From Lineolata rhizophorae (lineage: Eukaryota > Ascomycota > Dothideomycetes > Lineolatales > Lineolataceae): a stretch of 64,000 bases of DNA. Made by a program: the position numbers and the translations under genes. The stretch spans positions 78,533 through 142,532 of the forward strand of contig MU001703.1 in NCBI GenBank assembly GCA_010093515.1, read 5' to 3'. The notes beneath the pieces were generated by a model, which was not told the DNA's origin, did no database searches, and was given only the letters and a program-made list of their open reading frames with translations. The first letter of the stretch is position 1. Each line of letters opens with the position of its first letter. This document shows positions 1-11,245 of the stretch, piece by piece.

Positions 1-606
1 CAACTCCAATTCCTAGGGGGCTTTTGGCTAGGAAAGGCAGCGGTAGCCAGCATAGATGTAGCCCGTACGTTCGGTGAATGAGTAGATTTGGAACTCTATA
101 ATGAGGGCTCACGTCAGCGAAGGCTAGCCAGCAAGCAGAAGCAAAGAGCAGCGCAGCAGCAACACTCAAGTATAATGGAGGCAACCAGTGGTGATGTTGC
201 GGTGGAGGGTGAGCGGGGAGCACGACGGCGCCTGTGATAGTGTGGTGTTTGAAAGAGCAAAGTAGTACACTACAGCATGTTTCGAACAGGGATTGAAAGG
301 ACCACTGAATGCATAGGAGCATTGCATTTCAAATATGTAAGAGCCGAGATATAGATCTTGCAAATTACGAATTCATCAGAACCATTCGACCGCCATAGAC
401 TTATCACTGTTGGCGAATCCGCCAACCCTTTCCCTTCAAAAGATTGAAATAATAAGTGCAATCACGTCAACTCAAGCCTCATACCGTTGGCTCATATCTC
501 AAATAGACAAACCTCAATTTCATTATAGCTATACCACGATTCATTCTAAGAAACAACCTATCCGCTACGCCTGAGTACCATCAACCCCTCCCCTTCCCGC
601 CTCCTC
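1..606. other. Non-coding DNA downstream of the CHY gene
   Basis: No reading frame here has protein-like composition or a recognisable motif. The segment lies just past the stop of the minus-strand CHY zinc-finger gene, so it probably holds that gene's 3' untranslated region and the start of an intergenic spacer. It is more AT-rich than the DNA that follows. Confidence 0.5.
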
Positions 607-3600
607 CTACTTCGTGCCATGTCTCCTCTTGTACTTCCTAGGGTCTATGCCAAATCAGCAAAAGTGCAATACCATCTTAACCGCGTCATAGGCGCAGGGA
701 AGCATCCACATCCATGAACATGCAAAGGAGTGGCGTTGAAAACAAAGGCTCCCACGCACGAAACCCTGCCATCATGCTAAGAAACCGAATGCTCGAGCCC
801 AAACCCACACAGGCGAAAACGAACCCGAATGCAGGAAGGCAAAAAAAAACTAGCACCCAGGGGGCGGATTGGCAGGACAGATACGTACCCTTCCTCGACA
901 TGCGGACCTTGTCACGAGTGCCTAGGCAGCGAAGCAAAAACCCGTCAGCGATCCCCCCATCATAGCAGTCAAAGAACAACAAAAGCCCGAAGAAGACAAA
1001 AAAAACAAAGAAAAGGTAGATATCCCTCGGAATCACGCTAGAGACGCGGCATCCGCACGTCCCCGAAGACCGTGACTTCCGCACCCCCCTTTCTCATCTC
1101 CCCCCACAGCAAAACCGCGCAAGCGACGCCCCGGACCAAAATTCCAAACGACGCCGCTCTCCAGCGGACATATTCCCAACCCAAGCGGGCCCCAGACGAC
1201 GCGACGCCGCACGGCTCCAACCGCATCTCGAGGTCCACTCGGAATCCGGCGCCGGAACCCGGTCCAAGGGGAAGGGCAAAAGGAAAGCCACGAGACCTGG
1301 CTCTTCCCAGGCGTCGCATATCCGGAAAGGGAAACCACCACCGTCGCGCACGGGGTCCCTCTCCGCCGCGTCGAACTCGACCAACCCCCCTCTGGGCGCA
1401 TCGTCTCAAGGAAGGTACCCTCACCGTACCAATTCTCACGACTCCCCTCCCGCATACCTCACTCAAAACGCATCCATCATACTCGCGCCCTCGAACACCC
1501 CCCCATCCCGCCCCCCCTAAACCCCGCCCTCTGCCCTCCGCCCTCCGTGTGCACGATGACGATCCGCCTCGCTCAGCCGGATCAGCGTCCGTCCGCTCGT
1601 GCCCGGCGAGCCGGAAACGATCAGCGCCTGGGCGCCGCGGAACGGCCGAGGAGCGGCGGCTGCGCGCATGATGGGTTCCGTCATAGCGACCGGACGGATC
1701 GAGGGGCGGGACCGGGGAGACTAGGAGGAACAGGGGGAGTTCCCCGAAAAAGGGAGAGAGGGGATGGTTGGTGCAGGTAGAAGGGAGTTGAAGTGAGTGA
1801 ATGAGTGAGCGAGTGAAGTGAGCGCGGCAGTGATAGGGAGCTGTGCGGCCGTACCGTGCTGCGTGCTGCACCACGTTAATCCCCCATATCCATGCATCCG
1901 ATGGATGATGCCGTTTGGGTCGTCGAAATTCAGCCGCATGCTCCACCCCTCGCCTAGGTAGATTTTCTCTCGACTAGCCTGCAGGTCGTGACAGGAGAAC
2001 AGACGGGCCGCTCGAGGCAACGGTATGTCACTCCGGCAGCGCGGGTGGGCGGGCGACTGCAGGCCGGACATGCGCCGCCGTGCGGCTGCGGGTCTTGAAT
2101 GGCCCCGGCGTTGGCACCAGCATCCAAGCTCCGTCGGTGAGATCTCCGGCGGTGGCGCAAAGAGAGAGAGGAGGCATGCCAGAAGCCGGGGGTTCTCCGG
2201 CGGCCCCAAAATGAAGGAAAAGTAAAAAAAAAAAAGAAAAAAGAAAAAAAAAGAAGGCTACCACAAGCGGCTTGCAGCGCGTGCTTCGGCCCGCATGCAA
2301 CGCGTCACGCAACGGACGACGACAACAACCGGAGCCCTCCCTCTGCGCCTTTCTCCCTTCTTCTCCCTCCCTCCTGCAGACGCGATACGTCCGGCCAAAC
2401 AAGTTCTCGCCCGGGCGAGCAACAACAGTACGATGACGCAGGTGGTTGCACGCGCACGACGCACGACAAACACCCACCCCCCCCGGAGCACGAACGTCTA
2501 ACCCCACAAGGCGGACCCCATGGACAAGCAAACAACAACCCGCTCCGCCCATCTGCGATGCGGCATCGTGGCACCCACCCCACCGAGACGACGACCAGGA
2601 TCTCCCAGCAATCAATCCGGGCCTTCTAGGAGATGTCGGGGCCTTACTGGCGCTCCTCTCCGGCGCGGTTTGCACGCAGGCACCGTCAGATTGGCCGCCC
2701 CAGAATGCGCTTCTCGCTCCTCGCTTCTCGTTGCTGGATGCATGTACCCCGGATTCCGCGCGCGCGCCCAGCATAAGGAATCGCTCGGGGGGACAACTTT
2801 CGGCGCAAGACGACGATTGTGTTACCCCCTCCCCCTCCCCTCCATCAGCGACCCCACAAACCCGCAGCGGCGGCGCCGGTTGCCGGCGCCGGGGAAATGG
2901 GAAGCGGAAAGGCCTGAACTCCGTCGGGCTCCCGTGCCAAACTGGGGGCGCAGAAGGAATTGAATCGAATTGGATTCAATCAATGGATGCATTGAGCTGC
3001 CCCCAGCCGACGGCCATCGGATACGCTACTCGCGCAACCCTATGCGGGCGCTCGGCAGACTTGCCTCGGCGTCGCGCCCCCTCCGCATTTGACCGCAGCC
3101 TCGCGGACGGGCGCACCCGCGCCTTCCTCGCCCCGTAAGATCCAAAACCACCTTGGCAGCGCTGCAGCTTGAGCGCCAGAGCGCAGACCCAATTGCGCTC
3201 GGGAAGGCAGTTCGCGATGGGCTACCCGAATCTGCGGTGCAGAGCCGGAAGGGTCGTTGCGATTGCGCCCCCGCGCTTCTCCCCCCCTGCCCCGGGTGAA
3301 CCATGCCCAGATGCGCACGTGGGCTGCGCGATCGGAGCGACCTGGGGGGGCCTGACGCACATGATGAAGATGACGTTTCCGCCGGCCCTCCCTCGGCAGA
3401 TGGGCTCGGGTGCCGGACGGGAGCGGGAACGAGGAAGGCTTGGCGGCTCAAAAGAACCCAACCTAAGCGTTTGAACCGCTGGGCCAGCTAGCAAAGCCAC
3501 CAACTCTCCGCCATCGTCGATTATTTTGCCGTGGAAAATGAAACAGAAACAGAAAAAGCCCCATCTTGTCGTATTTCCTCTCTTCTCCCCCGGACGCGGA

Positions 3601-6600
3601 ACCGAAACCGCGCACGCGGTGCTTTTCTCGGTCGCACGCCAACGGGCCAAACCGCGCGGCCGGTCATGCGGGCTGGGGGCTGGTTTCCATGGTTCCCTCC
3701 CGCCGGCGCAACCGCGGTCAAATAGAACTCGGACCGGATCCCTCATGGGGTAAATGGTGCTGCCGGTCGCTTGTCGCCTGCGGTGGGCCCCCGGGGCCAT
3801 TGGCCTCGGCGGGAAATTCGAACATGTCGGGGCAGCACGATAACGGGTGTTCCAGTTGGCAACGGAGCCGGCAAGCCTTACTACCGTTCTTCCCGCGGAT
3901 GGGGGTGCCCCTCCATGTCATGTCAGGTACCAAGACGGGGCTCCAAGACGGCCCGGTGGAAAGGCGCCCTTGGTTGGCAGCCAAAAATGCGGGGTGAGAG
4001 GGAGCGAAGGAGCGATCTTGCGCAGGTGATCGCAATGACGTTGTGGGGCTCCCTCCTTGCAAGATTTCAGGATTCCCAGGAATCTTCTCAAAGAAGATCC
4101 CACCCACTGTCTCGGTGCCCGTAGCGAGGAAGAAAAGGTAGGAAAAGGATTCAACCGGATAACCGACCGCAGCGCCGGGGCAAAAAGAAAAAAAAACACG
4201 GCTAGGAAATTCCATCCATTCGGTCGTCAGCTCTGAATTTCGCCTTCCCTCTTCCCGGTGAAGCGGAGAGCTTCCCGCAGCTAGGCATGTAGGTAGGTAC
4301 TCGGTCGGACGTTCCCACCTCACCAGCCACAGCCGCCCTCTCCCTTCCCGCGCCCCGAATATTCCCGGCACTACCACCGTAGGCCCAAGAGCGCCCTCCT
4401 CGGGGCCAAAAGGGGTTTGCCGGCCGTTAACCAGCCCCCCCCCCCCCCCATCCCCCCCTAGGCCCGCGCCTTCGCCGGCCATCGCCACGTTTTCCGATTG
4501 AACGCGCGTTCAGCGGGAGCACTTCCGAAGGCGCGCCGGGTGGTATGTAGCAAGCCAAGGGCCCGTGACCCGGAATAAGGGCACGCCGCATGCGCCGCCA
4601 GACGCCAGGGGTTTCCTGGGTGAGCGAGTTGAGCGAAACCCGTCCGTCGTTGGCGTATCCAAGTGCGCTACGGCATCGCGGGGCGGCGGCAGCGGCGGCG
4701 GCGGCGGCGGCGACTTGGCGGCGGAAAAGGTTTCCTCCAAACCCCCCCCCTCCCCCCCCCCGCCCTTTGTAGCGCGACGGGACCCCGTTGGACTCGAGTA
4801 CGTGCAGTGGTACATCAGGACCATTGGTCTATGATACGGAACCCACTGCAGCGAGCGGTCGCCTGAGACAAGATGGTTCAGTCGAAACAAAGGGCGGCAT
4901 ATCCAAATCATCAAAAGTAGCGTCGGCCCGTGGGAAAAAGTTCGGTCAGTTGTGGCGCCAGTGATCCCAGGAGGTTCCATTCACATAGCCGCTCTAGGAA
5001 GGTTGTAGAGCGCGCATGGCGGAGAAAAAAAAAAGACTCAAGAAAAACTCTGAATGACAGGAAAAAAAGAGACGTAACCAGTCAAGGCCGGCCTTACCTT
5101 TGCCGCCCTCCCAGAATCCGGTGCCGCGCTTGCCCACCAGAGTCGCATGGCAGATAGCGCAGTCTTCGGGACGGTAGTTCTGCTCGCGAGAACCTGTGTT
5201 GCAAGACGAGAAAAGGCACCTTCGTAAGCAATACCGCCCTTTTCCACATCGAACGCAATCAGGGAGCCCAAAACAGTCAAATGGGTACAGGAGTACAGCA
5301 AAGGGGAATGGTCTCGATGCCCAATGAACCGCATTCGTCACCAGCTTTCCAGAAGCGTCAGCCCCACTTCGGTGAAGCAGAGCCCCACTACTACTACGAC
5401 GTAGGCAGTAGCAGCAAGCCCCACTCTCCCCGGCCGAGTCGAGCTGAAAAGCGGCCGGACCAAGTCACGGAAGAGTTTAGGGCCCGGCGCAAGACACGTG
5501 GAAAGCGTGAGGCAAAGGGCGAAACATGAGGCAAAGGATCGTCGGAGGGGGTTTTGCGCTAGAAGGGGCGTGGAAGACGCACAGAAACCACTAGTGTCGA
5601 AGCACATGGCAGACGTTAGCAAATCGCTTCAAATCGAAAAGCAAGAAAGGCAAAAGAAAAATCCAAATCGACGCCACCAGAGGTAACCACGCGCTACGCA
5701 GTGGAGTTATCCAACGGAGAAGTTTCGGTGACCTCTACTAGGTATTGTAGTCGTTCTCGGCCCGAGAAGTCTCGTTCTTTAGACTTCGGCCCTTTACCGT
5801 AAAGGGTACTAAGACGACCCTGCATATTTCCCTCGCGGCTACGAGCACGTAGGTAAGCACGGTAGACGGCCCCGCTTCGGCATCACCGTCATTGCTCGCC
5901 TCTACATACAACCGCCCCCCGTTCGCCAACCTACGGAACACCATCTTCGAATTGCGCCTCGGGCGAGCCGTGGATGACACCTCCCAGAGAGACAGCGGGA
6001 CGCGGCGCGAGAGAGGTACGAGTGTGTACCAGATCTCCGAAACCGCCGGCGCACGTGGCTGCGGGCCTAATCACAAGCCCTTGAAGCTCAACCGCCAGCG
6101 CCCGCTCCAGCGATGTCTCCGCTCGAAACGACCAGTCCCACGTGTGGAGGCCCAACGGCGCAACGTCGTAGCATAACGCCTAGTGCGAGCGCCGGCGCAA
6201 ACAGTCACGCTCGCGACCCTCACTTTTGGTGTTCCGTAGGAAGAAGAGGTAGGGCGGAGCGGGGCTGGCGCCAAGAAAAGTAAGGAAAGCCCGCCACCCG
6301 GGTTCTCCAAGCCTTCCCAGAAGAGGCCGTGGCGCGCGTGCGGATCTGAACTGCCGTCTCTCTCCGGAGCGTCCGACTGGCGCAGTAGCTGCAACGGTGG
6401 GAGAAACAAGTCGCCTCAAAACGTTGCAATTCGGCCGGCCCTGGGCCCCCCGGCTGCAGAAAGAAAAGATACGCGAAACACTTTTTGCGTGTTTATTTTG
6501 AAACCTTCAAGGAAGATTAAAACTCACCATATCATCCGATTGGCGTGCTCGTTGGGATGCGATTCCGTCTCATCGTGACACCTGCAACAAACCAGGACAA

Positions 6601-9600
6601 AAAAAATTTTTTGCGTCAGCGTGATGGGTGTGTCGTATGCCAGTCGAGGGGGAGGGGGGTAGGAGGGGCAGGAACTGCTCGATCGGGAATGCCGTCGCGG
6701 CCGGTAACAGTACTACTACGTAAGCAGCAGCAAAGTCGCCAGGAAAGCAGTCGAAGCAGTTTTGTTGAGAGCTCTCTTCGGGCGGGGTTGGGAATCGATG
6801 ATGATGGAGGGGCAAGGCAAGACAGCATAGGTTGCCCTGGCCCCTCGTATGCATCAGGGCGGAGAATTAAGCGCCGCACGCCGGGGACCGGAGGGGGGGA
6901 GCTTGGGGAGGCCTCACTTGTCACATGCGAAGACCTTTGCGCAGCACGAAAACCTTTTAGGCGCGCCCCCGGGCCAATCAGAGGGCGCGCGCGCGTCAAG
7001 TCAGTGAAACCCGCTCCATTGAAGTCGGCGCGCGGCGCGTTTTGCGGCGGCAGGCGAGCCAAAGGACGTCCGAGCGGAGCCCAATGCAATTGGCACCCGG
7101 AAGCAAAAGGAAAAAGCCGAAAAGAAAGCATACCGGAACCAACGATACGACTTGGAGTAGTGGGCGCAGCGGCCGCGCTTGGGGAGCTCGTGCCCGGCGA
7201 CGATGCCAAGCTTTTCCTTCGCCTAAATGGCGCGCATCCGGCGTGGTGTGCGATCAGCATGCAGCGACGATCTCCGGGGCGTGTGAGTGGGTGGGTGGCG
7301 GGCGCGGGTGCGGGTGTGGGTGTGGCTCAGAAGCCGGGCCCGACAATGAGCCCATCACAATCCGTTGCGATGCCTCTTGGCTCCACCCCGGCCCCTCCTC
7401 GACCTTCGCAGTTGCCTGGTGGATGGATGTATAGGGCGTGTATACGCATACACACTCCCCCGTACTCCTCCTCGCGCACGCGCTGCGCAGGCCCTTCCCC
7501 TTGTGGGAATGCCGGGGTGGCACTTTTTCGTGACTGGTCCGGTGTGGCGGGGATGGGGTGTGAGTGCGAGTGACGACATACCTTTTTGCGCCGTGGTGCC
7601 CTGCTAGCTCGAGCTGTAACGCGACGGGTGGAACTTTTGGTCAATAAAACGCCCTGTATTGGAGCAAATGAAAAAAAGGGTGGTGGGGTCCGCGAGGAAA
7701 GGGGAGCAATCGGAAGCTTCTCCGGGCTGCCGGTAGTGCGACCGACCGCCCCATCGTCGAGCCGCCAATTGGGTGGTGAGAGCCCAAGCAAGGCATGCCT
7801 TACCCGTGGACGTGTTGACCAGGAGGAATTTGACTTCGGGGATGTGGAAGTCTGTCAGGCGCAATGGCCAAGGCACGCGTGTGTGAGCGAGTCGGTTCCG
7901 CACCTCACAAATCAAACGTCGGCCCCAGAAATAGAAAATCGAAAAAAGAGAGTTTGGATAGGAAGCAACGCACTCATCCTGCGATGGCACTCCCTGCATA
8001 TCGCCATTGCGGCGTCCCCCCTGACGGCGGCCACGCTGGACGCCGGCGTCGAGCATTCAGAGCACGTGGGGACGAACGCGCTGCGTCGCGTGCGTTAGAT
8101 GACACGCCCGCCTTAATGATAGCGGCAAAGCTTAAAGCCTTCGTGGGGCGCAAGGAACCACGCGAGACGAACCTTGGAAGCAGATCCACGACGGTGCAAC
8201 CGTCGAGATCAAGGTAGCCGGCACGAACAGAGTTTGCGTGCATCATGTCCATGCGGTAGCCTGGTAGCAAAAGACGAATAGAGTGCATGGTTAGCCATAT
8301 TTTGGTCGTTGATTGAACGAGAAAAAGGGAGAGCAGTCAAGCATCACCGATTCCGAAGGGATTAGCGCATTTCTTGCATGACTCTGTTCGCATGCCAGAG
8401 GAACTGGCCGATGTATTGTTCTTCAGGCTCGATACATCCATGGTAGTCTTGCACCTGTCGCACTTGACCGTGACGCTAGGGGAGACCAATTCGAGAAGCT
8501 CAATGCCATGGAGTTCGAGAAAAGGTAGCGAGATCATGATCCCGCGCTCCGCGAGCGAAGTCATCGAAGTCTGATTCTGCCGTTGCGCGTCATCTTCCTG
8601 TTCTTCCGCTTCGTCGTCGTCCTCCGAATAGGAGTCCGTCAAGTCGGAGCTGTCGTCGCCGCCGTCGTCGTCGCCGGCGCTCCATTCCGGCGGGCGTGGG
8701 ATCTTGATTATGTGACTACGACTGGGAAGATCAGTAGCGTAGTAATATTCATCGCGAGCCTCTTTCTCTTCCTTCGCCGCGGGCTCTCCACCATCCTTCT
8801 CCAGCACAATCGCCCCAGGCTCAGCCCCAGGTTCAACAGCACCAGGCCCATCAACCCGCGCCCGCGCCTGCGCCCCTCCGCCGCCCTCCTGCACCACCAA
8901 GGCGTGCATGTTCTGCGCCAGCCAATTAACATGATTCACCAACGACAAATCCCTCCTATCCTCCGCCCTGGCCGCGAACGCCCTCTCCACGCCCTCCCTC
9001 GCCTCCACCCCGCCCGGCCCCTCCACGCCCACAATCTCGACCCTGCACGGCTCCAGATCGTACATCGCCGGCACCACGAGCCGCACCTGCCGGACGTCGC
9101 GCAGGCCCTCGGGCAGCTCCGCCCGCCGCCGCGGCTCCACCGGCACCGTGAACGCCACGCCGTCGGCCGCCCGCCGAAACCGCGGCAGCTTGCCCAGGCG
9201 CGCCTCTAGCTGGCGGCACTCGGCCTCGCGCCGCGCCCGCGCCGCGGCGCGCCGCTCGGCGCCGTAGCTCGCGGCGGCGCGCTCTCGCGGACGCGCGTCG
9301 TCGTCGTCGTCGTTACGCGGAGCGGCAGTCGGCGGCGGTGCGGCGGCACCCGGAACCGCGCCTGAAGGAGACGAAACCTCGGGCGCCAGTTGCTGCTGCT
9401 GGATGCCGCGCGGTTTGGGCGCGACGAACTTGATCGTATCGGCCTTCTCCGCCTTGAGCAGGCGCTCGAGCTCGCGATCCAGCGCGTTCAGCAGCTGCAG
9501 CAACGTCCTGCGCGGGCCCCTGGCCCCCTCCGCCGCCGCGGCGGCGAGCGCGTCGAACCCGCGCTCGACGTTGATCTGGAACCCGCGGTCCATGTCGCGA

Positions 9601-11245
9601 TTCCGGACGCGCAAGCTAGGCCGCGGCGCTCCGGGCGCCGGGTACGCGCCGGGCACGACGAGCGCGCACTCGAGCGCGGGCATGTCGAAGGGGAAGTCCG
9701 GGTCCGAGGGGACGAGCCTGAAGGTCAGGACCGTCGTCGTCGTCGGTCCCTCCTGGCCCGGCCACTGCTCTTCTGGCTGCTCCTCTTGGCGCCCGCCGAA
9801 GCGCCGCTTCACCTGCGCGATCTCGAAGGCGCGGGGGTCGTCCTGCTGGGCGCGCGGCACGGGCCGGGGCACCGTCGTGCCATGGCCGGGTTGGCGGCTG
9901 CGCTGCGGGGACTGTTGTTGGGCTTGTCGTTCTCGCTGCTGAGGCTGCTGCGCCACATCTCCACTTCCTCGAGCTTCACCCCTTGGCGGTGGCTTGCGGT
10001 GGCGGTGCGACGGGCCACCGCCGTCGTCATCGATGCTTCGGCTTGACACTGGCGGGGAAGGATCCCGCCGCGCGTGCTCAGACTCGGGGCGGGCCGCGGA
10101 CCGGGCGGCCTCGGGCACCTGATTGTGCAGGTAGGGGCACGCATCACCCGCTCGGCAGCCTAAAAAAAAAGTAAAATGCCGGAATTAGCGATCGAGAATT
10201 GGTCAGCCAGATTATAATTCGAGAAATGTCAGGGATGGGAAAGAGGTGGGCATGTGCCAAGTGCGAAACGCGAATCAGGAATGGAGACGGCGATGCTCGG
10301 TACGGGGAATAAGTGAAAATGGGTGATTGAAATGCGGCGTGAGAGACAGGTGATGCGGTGGTTGACCATCCGAAAAAGAAATGCCCCCCCACGCGTGGCA
10401 ACTGCGACAGTGTTATGGAGATTGGGGAAATAAAAACATTATAATTGAGATAGCCGGAGAACAGCACTCCGCGGCGGGAACAGAGACAGAGTGGGAGCCT
10501 GGAACGAGTCCAAAATCCAACGTGCGGGGATCGGGTGTGCGTATTGGGTAGCTGGGGGATAAGGCCGGGCTACTGGGTAGGTAGGATAGGGAGCGATTTT
10601 GGGGCACGCAAATGCAAGCGTGAGTGGAGTGAGTTGACTCTCACTCAGTAAGGAGTCCACAGCCGCGCGTATCCCGGGGGTGCGGGCGCCCGACGAACAC
10701 CACACAGCAGCGGGCAGAGACACCAGGCGTTACAGTTGCAGCAGCTCAGCAACTCAGACTGGTCCGGGGGGGTACGAAGCTGGGCCCCGGCCGAGGCAAA
10801 AGCTACCCCAGGCCGGGCGAGCAGAGAGACGGTGCGGGTGGAGGGGGGAAAGCAGTCATCAGCATTACCTGTTCTGGACCGAAAGAAGCGGCAGGGCACG
10901 GCGCCGGGCGGGCGGCGGCGACTGCGCGGTGCCTGGTGAGGCTGAGAGACTGCCAGCGCATCAGTCCCCGGACGTGAGCAGATGACCTTTCGGGATGCAG
11001 CAGCGCCTCCCGCGCCAGCGCATCAACCGCGGCCGGCGACTCGCCCGTTTTCGTGAGCGAGCGGTCGGCCCTGGACGGGGGTGGCCGTCGGGGTTGCAGG
11101 TTGGTGGTGACTTACCGGTCGCGCCGTCGCCGGCCTGGGTCATGCTGCCGCTGTTGATGTTGCCGCTGTTGGCCGCCGCCGCCGCCGGCCCGCCGCCGCC
11201 GGCTCCACGGCTGCCTAGCACAGCTGCGTCGTCCTCCGGCACCAT
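607..11245 (-). CDS. C3H1 + RWD-like + CHY zinc-finger protein, 14 exons, 883 aa
   Basis: Exons in coding order: 11245-11116, 10949-10869, 10159-8348, 8260-8173, 8080-7974, 7851-7804, 7613-7582, 7222-7134, 6953-6918, 6581-6528, 5590-5583, 5193-5098, 921-889, 644-607. They sum to 2652 nt, exactly 884 codons, and every junction is GT-AG and in phase. The protein has a CCCH finger (Cys63, Cys72, Cys78, His82), a charged middle with RWD-like segments, a conserved block near 675-720 containing MHANSVRAGYLDLDGCTVVD, and a C-terminal CHY finger (about 767-870) with GRCAHYSKSYRWFRFSCC, HPNEHANRMIC and REQNYRPEDCAIC. It ends DPRKYKRRHGTK. The CHY family includes Pirh2 and yeast Hot13, but no RING finger is seen here, and the fungal C3H1-CHY proteins have no established role that I know of. 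The ATG at 11245 was chosen because a strong GTAAGT donor follows; an upstream in-frame ATG at 11287 is possible. The introns total 7987 bp, extreme for this group. Confidence 0.85.
4435..4449. repeat. 15-base C homopolymer
   Basis: An uninterrupted C run inside intron 12 of the CHY gene. Further C-rich strings follow within about 20 bases and again near 4741-4762. Confidence 0.9.
4684..4712. repeat. (CGG)n microsatellite
   Basis: Near-perfect CGG triplets with one interruption, inside the giant CHY intron. This is not coding sequence in the gene model. Confidence 0.85.
5583..5590 (-). other. 8-nt microexon of the CHY gene
   Basis: Minus-strand TGGTTTCT is preceded by CTAG and followed by GTGCGT. 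A consensus branch site GCTAAC lies about 29 nt upstream of the AG. Exon 10 ends in TG and exon 12 begins with GT, so inclusion gives Cys-Gly-Phe-Cys (residues 826-829) and restores the conserved ANRMICGFCSREQNY. Without it the frame is lost. Both cysteines of this zinc-binding pair are interrupted by splice junctions. Confidence 0.8.
5591..6527 (-). other. 937-bp intron 10 of the CHY gene
   Basis: The donor GTGAGT follows the codons for HPNEHANRMI plus TG; the acceptor is CTAG before the microexon. Nothing coding is recognised inside. The following intron (5194-5582) is 389 bp. Confidence 0.75.

Larger units (their letters stand above)
922..5097 (-). other. 4176-bp intron 12 of the CHY gene
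   Basis: The donor GTAAGG follows ...FWEGGKG and the acceptor CCTAG precedes the 33-nt exon coding TRDKVRMSRK. A CTGAC branch site lies about 22 nt upstream of the acceptor. The intron is GC-rich, with long open frames on both strands that have no protein-like composition, a 15-base C run and a (CGG)n tract. I see no nested gene or recognisable transposon. Confidence 0.75.

Noticed and set aside
1038-1946. 302-codon minus-strand frame inside CHY intron 12
   Set aside because: Arg/Gly/Pro-biased composition, overlapping frames on both strands and no motif. It lies between two exons of a well-supported gene.
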